This document shows, one piece after another, positions 43,000 to 53,400 of a stretch of 64,000 nt of DNA (position 1 is the first letter of the stretch; every line of letters starts with the position of its first letter). The stretch covers positions 363,444-427,443 of the forward strand of contig MNCI01023346.1 of assembly GCA_015680685.1 (NCBI GenBank), in the 5' to 3' direction. Under the pieces are notes generated by a model. It worked only from the letters and a program-made list of their open reading frames with translations. It was not told the origin of the DNA and searched no databases. The translations under genes and the position numbers were made by a program. Source of the stretch: Gnetum montanum. Its lineage: Eukaryota > Streptophyta > Gnetopsida > Gnetales > Gnetaceae.

Positions 43000-43739
43000 C
43001 ATTCACGACTTGCACAAAGGCAAACACCCAAAATATTGCCTTATCCATAAGGAAATCCTTAACAGTTCCACCAACCATAGCAGTACTGTGGATGCCAAAA
43101 TGGGCATTAGAGATCTTTCCTTGGAAATTTCAAAAGAAAATGCGTTTGAAAAGATCGAGAAGAAGAGAGTTCCATGTATTGCGTACAACGATTTAGGGTG
43201 CCATTGTGTGTAGAAGTTATGGTCAGTAAAGCAAACATCTATCTTTGCATGCAAGCAGTGTGCACTAGAAGTTGAAATCCAGAGATGTCTGTACGTAGCA
43301 GCCACAAAACAAGAAGGCACCTAGTGGTTGACAACTAATTCTAGTAGCAGTACATTATGCATGAAACCTACTGACGACCTAACGTATGAATATGTTGTAA
43401 CTATGGATGAACTCAAGCAAGTTCATCACCAGCTCTTCGAAGGAACAAATGATGATGTCAATTGGGGTGAGTTGGAAATTCCTAACAAATTTTAACAAGA
43501 GCCCCTTGAATTGAAGATGCTATTGGCTGGAATGGAGTACGTATTTTTGAAAAATGAAAGGCTGGCTATTATTAATGCCAAGATTGTTGCAGAATAGAAG
43601 AAAAAGTTGATAAAAGTTGTGGAAAAATGGTCAGCAGCCTTTGCCTAGTCATATTCTGAACTCACTGGGATAGATCCAAGACTATGCTAGCACAGAATAT
43701 ACACTAACCCCATCGTCAAGCTGAAATGACTACCATAGT
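43000..43739 (+). pseudogene. Truncated protease and linker of element B
   Basis: The Pro-rich region and the N-terminal protease half including the active site are deleted: the sequence jumps from gag-like residues to DAKMGIRDLSLEISKENAF and CIAYNDLGCHCV (43084-43213). The linker DELKQVHHQL... and the pre-RT HRIYTNPIVK follow, up to the insertion point of C at 43740. Confidence 0.78.
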
Positions 43740-44613
43740 TGATGAGTGGCTAGGTACCCCTACGCCCGACCATGCGAATCACGGGCATTCACACACAACT
43801 CGGTTGAATTTCATAGACTATAAGCACTTTGCATACACTAGACCTTAACTAGCAAACCCTTGGTTAGAATGGTCGTTGTCTTCCCAACCTCACTTGTGAT
43901 GTTCTAGTGGCAATGGTTAAGTGAGATTGAGGCAACTGATTTTTATGGCTTTTTACTTTATCTTTTGGCATCTAATTAAGGTATGGAAAGTAAAGAATGA
44001 AATATTATATAATCTATAATTAGCCTAATCTATATCTTAACTATTCCTAGCATAAGTATCCAATCCCATCTTCCGGGCATGTTCTGAGCATCCCCTAACC
44101 ACTACTGGGTTACCAGATGTTAAGCGTCACTGGGTTGCCAAGCGTTGGGTTTACGTTCGAGATGGTCGTACTTATGGTTTCTACGAACTATGAACGAGCG
44201 ATAGTGATTAAAATAATAACAAGAGAAACTTAAGTAATTATCAAAGCATAGAAATATTAAGCTATTAAATGCATTAAATGACTAAGTCCAAATGCTGCAA
44301 GGAATGCTTGAAAAGCTCATCTTTATTGTCGTTCACGCCAATGGGCTCAGATACATCAATGCTCAAATAAAGATCCGGACACCTTTCTTACACCTACTAC
44401 GGGCACTTGGAAAATATTCTAACTCTCGCGGAAACAAACTGCAAGAGCTTCGCTACAATTGATAAAAAGGTACCTAAGTGAGGCAGAAGCCCTCTTATTT
44501 ATAGGCTGGAATAGGCTTCGCGTAAACGGGGCCACGTCAACGCATGGAAGGATGCGTTGATGCGACTGAGTATACGCAACCTAGTCGACGCATCGACTAA
44601 TGACACTTCATCA
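43740..44613 (-). repeat. 3' LTR of element C
   Basis: 874 bp. TATA (minus) at 44496-44503. The U3 cassette is of the GTCGAC/GCGTATAC type with GGCCCCGT (44518-44600), not GATATC. TGGGTTACCAG and TGGGTTGCCAAGCG repeats at 44108-44146. Confidence 0.92.
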
Positions 44614-44628
44614 TACCCCCATGATTGA
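44614..44628 (-). other. Polypurine tract of element C
   Basis: The minus strand reads TCAATCATGGGGGTA directly before the 3' LTR, as in A and D. Confidence 0.8.
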
Positions 44629-44854
44629 GTAAAAACTCATTCTCGAGTTACTCTACAATTTGGAAGGTATGGACTTTTATTTACAACACACATGACTTGA
44701 CACACACACATGACACAACATCAATTTTACCAAGTACTTGAGTGTACAGAGAAGAAAAAATTACAAAAATGGTGGTGTTCAGAGACAAAATTGAACACCC
44801 TGCTGGTCATGGAGTCTCTGCCGTGTAGAAGGATACAAAAATTACCAGAGAAGA

Positions 44855-47710
44855 TCACACTGTCCCTAGTGGCGATGGTTTTGATGGACCTTCACCAGCC
44901 TCTGGCCCATGCGGTGGTGGTGGCACGAATGATGGCTATCTTGCAGCAACTGCAACTTCTGGAGGCAATCGGAAAGCCTCTAAGAGGGCCCTCATTTTTT
45001 CCTCTTTGCTTTTGGGATTGTTCACTGTCTAGGCAGATTCACCAATGTGTGTTGGAATTGGAACCTCCCAAGGGCATGGCAACGCCGAGAAGAGTTCCTT
45101 CAAGTTGACGAACTAGGTTGCGAATGATTTTCATTCGATGTCGAACGTTCGTATTAATGTCTGCAACTGCTGGTAGTCATTCATCCGATGAGAGAAGTTC
45201 TTTGCGATTGCATGCTGTCCTTCAAAATTCGTGCAGAGAACCTCGAGTTCCACATTTGCTGTTTTCAATTTCTACTTTGTCACTTTGTGCGCTTGGAACT
45301 CGCCCTCGTATAAGGAATACAAGGGAGCCACTTGCTTCTCCAAATCAGACTGTGGTCTCCCAGTTATGAGCATAGCCAGGTTTGCATAGCGAAGGTTGGC
45401 AAGCTCCATATATTCTGTCATTTTCTCAATCTACAGTTCCTTGAGGTGGATTTCAGCTTGATTGTAGGCATTCAACCCATCAAAGATAGGTTGCCATACT
45501 TCACCTCCTTCTTAGAGCTGTTGGAGCACTTGGTTCAGCTTAGCCTTTGCGACTTGAATCTGTTTCTCATTTACTTCCTTTTGCAATCCCACTTGATCCC
45601 TGTAATGATTCTTAAATTTTTCAAATTTTAGGACCTTGTTCTTCCAAGAAGTGATTTCGATGATAGATTTCTTTTGCAAGGCTCGAACCTCCTCCATGGA
45701 CAGATTTCAATTCTCAGTGGCCAACCTTCTCACATCTGCATTCACCCTAGCTAGCTCTTCCTGCTGTTGGTGAATAAAGTTTTTCATGTGCTCATTTTCT
45801 GCACCAACATTACACAGGCAATGGACCTCCATGGTCAACTTGACATTCTCCTGGAGAACCTCTATCAAGTCCTTGTCCAAATGATATGTCTGAGTGTCTT
45901 ACAAGGACTTATCAAAGATCACCAACTCTCGCTCATCCTCAACTATCTGAAGTTTAACTTGAAGTTGTTGAAAAGCTTCATCTCTGGTGAGCTCACGGTT
46001 GAGGTGAGCTAGATCGGCAAGTTGGGCTCTTAACTGGGCAACTTCTCTTGCTAAGCGTTGACAAGTGGCTTGAGAAGCTTCAAGTTGCCCTTCTAAAATG
46101 AGGCTTTTCCCCCTTGCCGAAAGCAGCTCTGACTGGGTTGTAGTGATGTTATCCGAAAGGTCAAAGACATTCGGAAGCAGTTGCTCTGTTCCTAGCAGTC
46201 GGTCCAATAGCTCTTCGTGTTGTGCTACATCAATCCTGCTACGTGAAGTTCCGGCGGATGCTTGTACATCTTGAAGCCCATGTACATCTGGTACAGGCAC
46301 CGTTGGTGCGTTGAGAGCCGTAGCAATCGTATTAGCAACTTCTTCAGCTGTAATCTCCTGTCCTTGGTGCTACATCACCAGGACTGTCGCCCCCTCACCA
46401 TCTTCTAAGCGTATTGAGAAGGTAGCGAAATTCCCTAAAATTTCATGGAATAGTTGTTGAGTTGACACCATTACCTCTCAAACACTAGGATCTGTTCTTG
46501 CTGGCACTTGCGTTTGGGCGGTGGAGAACATTAGCCCTGCTCTTTCTAGCAAACTAACTGATTAAGCCACTTGCTCTAGGTGGCTCATTGTAGGACGATA
46601 GATTAAAGGGTCTTCCCCTCCACCAGTCCTACTAGATTGCTCTTGCTAGCTCAGGAGTGATTGTCAGATTTCGTGGATGTGTTTTGCAATAGTTTGCGAA
46701 CCTGACCTTATTGTTTGTGCAGGTGGTGGAGGTGGTTGCTACCCTTTCTCTGTCTGTGTAGTGGCAGGAGTCCTATCTTTCATCATTTCATGCCATGAGG
46801 CAATCGAGGCATGTCAGATTGTATCATTGGCATACCGTGCTATCCCTACTTGTGTGCATAACTTTCTGATTAGGCAAGAGAAGGGGAGAGCTCGTCTTCC
46901 ATGTTCGCTTTCGGCGAACCTCTTTTCAATTTTCAAGAATAATAATTGTAGAAGACTCATTGGAAAATTCCCACTTAGATCGGCACATGCACGAGTGGAG
47001 AAGGCTGTGATTTTGCTGGGTCTTACCGTTGGATATAGGTGGTAAGATGCAATCTTTGAATACACCCTCTCCATAGTAGTTAGAGAGCCAAACTCCTTGC
47101 GGTTGATCCCATAGCACTGCCTGATCCACTCCCCTTTTACCTTAGGGTCTACTTGTTTTGGGATCTCCGCCACATCTGCTTCGATCTCTGGCAACCCCAG
47201 AGCTTGCGTTATTGCCTTTGTAGAGTAAGAGACATAGATGTCTTTGATTCTTACCTTGGACCCCAGTTTTCGATTCATCTAGAAGAGATAGGTCTCTCCT
47301 AGGTACGATTCACCACTGGTTGTGATAATTGGCCACATAGGAGAGTTTTGTAGTTGAAGCCTCACATATTCTGGTGCATTCTCAATAAATGGTCCAAAGT
47401 TTAGCTCTTGTAGGATCATTCATTGCACTTCTCGCTGCTTGATAGCATCGAGACATGCTTGGGTCAGGGTGACCTCAAGTTGTGGTGCTATCCCTGGAGT
47501 TTCATCCCCTTGCAATTGCTCGCAGGGAATCTCCTCTTTGAAAATTTGATGGACAGATTCCACATCAGGTCCTTCGTGGAGGGGGCTAGTTACATGACAG
47601 CCCTCTGCATGCTCTGGTTGCTACACACCTCATCCCCTTCCCATTCATGGATGCTTATCCCTTGGTTTTGATGATCCTTCGCCCCTTAGATGCCTTGGTT
47701 TGGGTGCCAT
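44855..47710 (-). pseudogene. Third ORF of element C: MAPK-start, plant-transposon-like domain plus coiled coils
   Basis: About 952 codons on the minus strand with stops. ATG at 47710 (MAPKPR), abutting a TTGCAG acceptor. N-terminal domain: LNFGPFIENAPEYV, YLGETYLF, VRIKDIYVSYSTKAI, ALGLPEIEAD and RALPFSCLIRKLC, resembling the 'putative plant transposon protein' domain of plant retrotransposons. Then long heptad-like coiled coil (46300-45900: EELLDRLLGTEQLL, QRLAREVAQLRAQLADLAHL; 45697-45512), a second helical region and a proline-rich end (SFVPPPPHGPEAG). A stop at 44855 precedes a short hydrophobic remnant (LVIFVSFY). D has the homologue at almost equal length. Function unknown; position is env-like. 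Confidence 0.75.
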
Positions 47711-47790
47711 CTGCAATTAAACATAACCAGCCATTAGACCATGCATAAGTAGTGCAAAATGGTCCTTATACACCTTCTTAGTTCGACTAA
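47711..47790 (-). promoter_or_regulatory. Candidate leader intron and 3' splice site before the third ORF of C
   Basis: The minus strand shows AAGAAG|GTGTATAAGG near 47785-47770, then TTTAATTGCAG ending at 47711, immediately before the ATG. D has the same arrangement. Splicing is inferred, not shown. Confidence 0.45.
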
Positions 47791-47959
47791 GTTATGTTGT
47801 TGGCACAGGCATTTCATTAAATCCCATGGAGTGTTAATTCATGGGTTAGAGCCAAAAACAACAAGGGATGAGTTGGAGTTTAAACGGTTGTTTTTGTTTC
47901 TTCCCTTAGAGGTGCGAAGTCTTAATCAATTAACTAATTAATTAATTAATTACACATAG

Positions 47960-47980
47960 GCTTCACCCCCCCACGACGAA
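47960..47980 (-). other. Internal PPT-like tract in the third-ORF leader of C
   Basis: The minus strand reads TTCGTCGTGGGGGGGTGAAG, resembling the PPT next to the 3' LTR. D has a counterpart at 62683-62702. Confidence 0.45.
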
Positions 47981-48130
47981 GAGCATACCTTTGGGTGCTC
48001 AAAAGGGTAAGGATTGGTTGATGCGGACGTGCGATGGAATGTAGGTGCTTGGGAAGAAGTTAGGTAGAAAAATGATAAAATCTCCCCCTAATTTTGTTGC
48101 AAAATGATGAAAATCTAAAGCACAGCGGGC

Positions 48131-48235
48131 ATATATATAGGGGTTGGGTGCTGTGTCGACGAGGCCATGTATACGCAGGGGGCTGCGTATACGGGGCCCT
48201 GTATATGCAGGGGGTCACACCCATTGACAAACGTT
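48131..48235 (-). promoter_or_regulatory. Internal U3-like promoter cassette of element C
   Basis: The minus strand has GTATAC-type words (48201, 48187-48192, 48169-48174), GGGCCC (48194), GTCGAC (48155-48160), then TATATATA at 48132-48139. The same words (GTCGAC, GCGTATAC, GGCCCCGT) form the U3 of C's own LTR. Transcription from here would run toward the third ORF starting 420 nt downstream. Confidence 0.6.
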
Positions 48236-49772
48236 GACCAGCCCAGAAAAAGCCCAAAAAGATGAATTTAAAATGCCAAATTGGGGCGATTGAAGAGCTT
48301 GAGAGGCTCATAACATGACTAATGAAAAAAGGAAGGGAAATCGAGCTTAAAAAAGAGTCACAGGTAGGAGAACATGGTGAGAAAGGACTTCGTGGGAAAG
48401 AAATTGAGCGATGGATAACATGGGAACAAGCCACCAACCAACCAAGAGGACAGGAGACTAACAAATGGCATCGAGAGCATGCAAGTAGGTCCTCCCCATG
48501 GCAGGTGGTAGCCTTTTTAGCCCTTGCATATCCCAAACATCGGGGGTCCATGGGCCCTAGGGCTAAGGAATGGTGATTGCAAGTTAATACGCCCATCCAT
48601 GAGAACCTACCGTGGCATGAGAATTTCAAAGGAATCACGACAAATGATCAAAACATAAGATCGGTAGTGAGGTGAGTCATGGAGAGAAATGGGTGGAGAG
48701 AGAGAGAGGAGTGGGAGTGGAAGTCCAATTATCGGTCACATGAAACCCCGTGTGAAGTTGTGGTTAAGTAACCCGATAAGACCTTGCCCAAGTTTAGACC
48801 CAAAACCATCCACATCAAGTGACATCATAACAACATGTAAAGACTCGTCCAGTCCCCAAATGGATATGAATGCACCCATAGAGAATCACCACTCCAACAG
48901 TCATGAGAGGAAGGAAGTGAAATGGGACCAAGTTAGAGGGGACAAAGGAGGTCCTATAACTAGTGCTTGTGGCCCATGAGAGGCGGTCTAAAGGGCGTGC
49001 TTTGAATTCCCACATGGTTAAGATTTTATTCTTGTGTTTTCTTTTATTTGTGGGAACCACACCATGCAAAGACCCATGCTTGTGTGCATGCATTTGATGA
49101 AGGGGTGTGCTTTGAATCCTCATGTTTTTTTTTGTTTTTCTTTTTTCTATTTTTGATGAGGACCACACCATGCAAGGTCAAACTACCAAGGAGATTCCTT
49201 GTAGAGAAGAACTTGGAGTGGAAAGAAATCCATAAGGGCACTCCCACCACCCAAGGGGTAGAAGAGGATGATGAATGTTGCATTCCCCTTAAAGTCACAC
49301 TTGATTCAACCCATTGGGTCATCCCTGAGTCGAGGAACTACACAAGTCACACATTAATTATAACGTTTTCGAGTGAAAGGGGGTTGCATGTTTCCAAGAG
49401 TTGGAAAAGCATGGAGTGGGTGAATGGGTGGATGACGTGGACTCACTGCTGATATTATGAGGTGAAAGTAGATGCAAAAATCCAAGAACAACCATGCGAG
49501 GACAGGAACGAGGTTTAATAAGTGGCTATTTTCAGTGACCCATCACAACAAAAACCATCTGTGCCAAACCTGATGACAATAAGACGACTTATTAGTGATT
49601 AATTGGAAATGAAACACACACATACTTACAAATAAACAACAAAAAAGAAATGGAAAAATAATTAAAGAAAGGAAAAAATTAACAAAAATTGGAAAACGTA
49701 TGAACGATGTTGAAAATCAAAAAAGTGTAAAACAAAAAATTTCAAAAAGAGTGAGGAGCGTAGTGGAATGGA
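48236..49772 (-). other. Noncoding interval between pol and internal promoter of element C
   Basis: Shares blocks with A and D (GTAGGTCCTCCCCATGGCAG at 48486; GTCACATGAA...GTGGTTAAGTNACCCGATAAGA around 48735-48785). A 95-bp segment with GTGTGCTTTGAAT...CCACACCATGCA is tandemly duplicated (48998-49075 and 49103-49180). Open frames here are compositional and unconvincing. Confidence 0.65.
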
Positions 49773-51010
49773 TTAGCATGGAAGACGGTCTCCCCCACGA
49801 TTGGGCGGGAAAGAGGAGACGCGAAAGATGGAACGAGGTTGTCCCGGTGATGATGAGGTGGTAGCACTAGTTAAGTGGAGCTCATGGAAAGGTTTTAGTT
49901 GCTGCCGGTTGACCAATTGCATCCATGTGGGATCCTCAGGTTTGTGGCTGAGCAAGGCCCCAAATGGGAAGGTTTCAGAGACAATGTAAGGTCCCTCCCA
50001 TAGTGTTTGAAACTTGGTCAGTTGTGATATATGTGTGGGGTTCCAATACAACGCCTTGTCTCCACATCTAAACGTGACCTTACGAATCCTAAAATCATGA
50101 CATTTTCTGTTGTAGGCCTTGTGGATCTCATTTGAAGATAGGGCCACTAATTGATTCTCATCTAGCACACTTAGGTTGATAAGTCATTCACGTTGTGCTA
50201 GTGGCAGGTCAAGACCTAAGTCACTAGTTGTGGATAGTGTCCGGAGTTCTGCCTAGATTGGAAGTTTTGGTAACTTTCCATACACTAAATCATAGGGAGA
50301 GTACCCTATAGGAAGTTTCCAAATGGAGTGATAGGCCTAGATGGCATCGTTAAGTTTGGTTCTCCAATCCCTTCTATATTTGCTGATGGTTCGAGTGAGG
50401 ATCTTGGTGATCTCCCTATTGGTGACTTTGGCCTACTCGTTGGCTTGGTGTGATAGGATGTTGTGAATTTATGGGTGACCTCCAAGTGTTGCATGAGTTT
50501 TTGAAAATTGACACCCATGAAATGTGTCCCATTATCTGAGATGAGTGCACGCGGCACTCCAAACCTGTTGACGATTTATTGTTGGACAAGTCGTGTGGTG
50601 GTGTTTGAAGAACAGTTGATGACGGTAGTCACCTCCTCTCACTTTATGCAATAGTCCATAGCTACAATGATATACGCCTTTCCATTGGATAGGGGTGTGA
50701 TGGGCCCCATGAAGTCGATGTCGCAAATGTCAAAGGGATCTAGTGGTTGGATCCACTGTTGAGGTCCCTCCATCCGTGCAGTCATCCCACCATCTCTTTG
50801 GCATCATTTGAGGGAGCAGGTGAACCATTGTACATTCCTGAAAATTGTGGGCCAGTAATACCCTGCAAGCAGGATCTTAATGGCTGTGCAACGTTTAGCA
50901 TAGTGGCCCCCACAAGGGCCCTTATGAGCATCCTGGAGGATGCACAGTGTATTGTCATCAGGGACACACCATCGAACCAGGCCATCTGCGCACACCTTTT
51001 AAAGGTGACC
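49773..51010 (-). pseudogene. Integrase of element C (degenerate)
   Basis: N-terminal HHCC zinc-binding region (AHKGPCGGHYAKRCTAIK, GYYWPTIF) at 50995-50800. Catalytic core with DIDFMGP, ISDNGTHFMG and a frameshift just before the catalytic Glu (THKFTTSYHTKPTSRPKS instead of PHQ...QAEV). C-terminal GPY-type module: WEGPYIVSETFPFGALL...VNRQQLKPFHE (50168-49870). Ends at the stop at 49773. Confidence 0.85.
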
Positions 51011-51725
51011 ATTCATTTCCATGAAATGCTTGGCCTTATGGAGAAACTGTTGTTTCTACCAATGGTCCCACTCTTTTGGCAACTCCTAAGTTGTGAGGTA
51101 GGTGAGGATGTGGTTGAACCAAGGTGATACTTTGGGCACCTGTGAATTGACCGCACCCATGAAGAGGAGTTCATCTGGAAATTGGTTAGAGAGGGGCTCC
51201 TCCTCTTCGATGTCATCCCATCTTAATCGAGACAAGTGGTCAGAAACCACATTCTCAGTCCCCTTCCGATCTACCATGGTGAGGTCAAATTCCTGAAGAA
51301 TCACTAGCCACCGGATGATGCAGGGGCTCACTGTTGTTTTGTTCATCAAGAACCAGATAGCACTGTGGTCAATATGGACAAACACCTTGTATCCGAGCAC
51401 ATAGTGTCAGAATTTTTCCAAGGCGAACACCACCGCTATCAACTCCTTTTCAGTGGTGGTGTAGTTAAGCTGAGCACCCACAATGCTATAGCTTGCACAA
51501 TGGATATAGTATGGACATTTTTGATCATAACACTGTGTAAGCACGGCTCCCAAGGCATAATTGGATGCATCTGTCATAATGTGGAAGGGCCTGGACCAAT
51601 TAGGTGCTCGTAGAACTGGAGTTTCTATAAGTTTCTGCTTAAGCACTTGGAATGCAGATTCACATTCCTTGGTCCAGATGAACGGAGCATCTTTCTTTGT
51701 GAGTTCTACCAATGGCTTGGCAATC
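51011..51725 (-). pseudogene. RNase H of element C
   Basis: WSRPFHIMTDASNYALGAVL (first Asp), TTEKELIAVVFALEKF (Glu), VLGYKVFVHIDHSAIWFLM (Asp) and the connection region TVSPCIIRWLVILQEFD...DHLSRLRWD. A stop between 51407 and 51400 splits the domain, though the frame is the same on both sides. Confidence 0.85.
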
Positions 51726-52456
51726 TTTGAGAAAATTTCAATGAAGCACTAGTAGTAACTAGTGTGGCCAAGGAATGATCGAACATCTTTTACAGTGCTT
51801 AGTTGTCAGGTGATTCCTTGGATGACCCTAATCTTTTTAGGATCCACGCTAATCCCTATCTATGAAATACGATGCACTAGCACAATGCCTTCTTGGACCA
51901 TTAAGTGGCTTTTCTACCAATTGAGCCATAGATTAGTGTCTACACACCTTTTTAGAACTTACTCAAGGCAGTCCAAGGCTTGCTTGAACATGGCCCCATA
52001 GGTAGAGAAGTCATCCATGAAGATTTCTACCCCATTGCCAATTTGCTACTGGAAGATGCTGAGGACAAGGCATTGGAAAGTGGCAAGTGCATTACATAGG
52101 CCAAAAGGCATCTTCTTGTATGCAAAAGTCCCCCATGGACTTGTGAAAGTTGTTTTGGCCTCGTCCTCTAATGCAATTTGGATTTGGTTATAGCCATTAT
52201 AACCATCCAAAAAGCTATAATAACGATGCCTTGCAATGGTGTTTAAGACCTGGTCCACAAATGGGAGTGGGAAGTGATCCTTAAAGGTAGCCATGTTGAG
52301 TAATCGGAAATCTATACAGACCCTCCATTTGCCACCCTTCTTTGGCACAATAACAAGTGGGCTAACCCATTCGCTATCGGTAATGGAATAGATGAACCCT
52401 GCTTTGAGTAATTGCTCGATTTCATCTTTGACAACTTGCTTCAATTTGGGGTTCAT
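51726..52456 (-). pseudogene. Reverse transcriptase of element C
   Basis: Well-preserved RT: EIEQLLKAGFIYSITDSEWV, VPKKGGKWRVCIDFRLLN, FKDHFPLPFVDQVL, YSFLDGYNGYNQIQIALED, PFGLCNALATFQ. A short break follows, then VEIFMDDFSTYGA with the catalytic DD (about 52020). It lacks the insertion between PKKGG and WRVC that many Athila RTs have. Confidence 0.9.
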
Positions 52457-52970
52457 TCACCTTTGTGGTTAACGTTGTGGCTTCATGGAGGGGTCAATAT
52501 AGATCCGATATTGGTAGACCCTGGGATCAACTTCGGTCAACTCAAGATATGACCATGCGAACGCAGCATCCCATTTGTTTACCACCTTCAGCAAATTTTT
52601 CTTTTGTTCAGGAGCAAGGGTGGCATTGATAATTACCGACTTCCCATTTTGTAGAAATGCATATTCTAAGTGGGCCGGTAAGGACTTGAGCTCCAAGGGC
52701 TCTTGTTGAAGCTTTCAAGGATTGGCAGCTTTCCCCAATCATCATGATCATCAACAGTGGAGACGTGTTGATGAACCTCTTCCATTTCATCCATGCTTTC
52801 TACATAACCTTAGATGGTTCCATGCACAATGTGCTACTAGCAGGATCAGCTGTCAACCACTCAGTGCCCTCTTGATATGTGGCTGTTGCGTATAAGCACA
52901 GTTGAACTGGCGATTCTTTGATACACTGACTGCATGCTTGAATGGATTTTCGCTTAGCGGACCATAACTA
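52457..52970 (-). pseudogene. Protease-RT linker of element C
   Basis: Conserved segment (QEGTEWLTADPASSTLCMEP; ELKSLPAHLEYAFLQNGKSV; NKWDAAFAWSYLELTEVDP) shared with A and B. A frame change occurs inside it near 52715. Confidence 0.7.
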
Positions 52971-53400
52971 CTACACACAGTTGCACCCTGAGTCACTATA
53001 CGTAATGCATGGAATTCTCTTCTTCTCAATCTTTCCAAAAGGATTTTCCTTTGAAATTTCAAGGAAAAGATCTCGAAGTCTTAGTTTTGCATCCATCGTG
53101 CTTAGCCAGGCTCGTCCCATTATGATTGGGAAGTTCCCTTTGCAATTCTCCACACGGATGATAAGGAAGTCGACAGGATAGGACCACCCACAAACGGTGG
53201 TCACAATATCCTCCACCAATCCCAAGGGAACGATGATGGATTGGTCTACCAGCTCGAGCCGATTGTTACTCTTCTTTAATGGGGGTAAGTTCCAATTCTT
53301 GTACATGTCATGTGAGATCAAATTGATCCCTAACCCCAAGTCTAGAAGAGCTTTACATGGCTCATTCCCTGCCACCTAGAGATAGATGAGGGGGCTTCTT
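52971..53400 (-). pseudogene. Aspartic protease of element C
   Basis: ALLDLGLGINLISHDMYKNW carries the active-site Asp (DLGLG, where DTGA/DLGA is usual). It is followed by LELVDQSIIVPLGLVEDIV, WSYPVDFLII and PIIMGRAWLSTMDA. The best-preserved protease of the three elements. In frame with gag upstream. Confidence 0.85.

Larger units (their letters stand above)
40125..43739 (+). mobile_element. Element B, left part: Athila-like retrotransposon (plus strand)
   Basis: The 5' LTR, PBS, gag, residual protease and protease-RT linker of a plus-strand element. Element C (43740-56909) interrupts it in RT, after which it resumes at 56910. Its 3' end is not in the window because element D is inserted at 58566. 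All frames are broken. Confidence 0.88.

Noticed and set aside
46677-47045. 122-codon plus-strand frame inside element C
   Set aside because: It is antisense to the third ORF, whose minus-strand product aligns with D.
48060-48638. 192-codon open frame on the minus strand of element C
   Set aside because: It overlaps the noncoding blocks conserved with A and D and the internal TATA/palindrome cassette. The product is Ser/Cys/Pro-rich with no family resemblance, and no counterpart is open in A or D.
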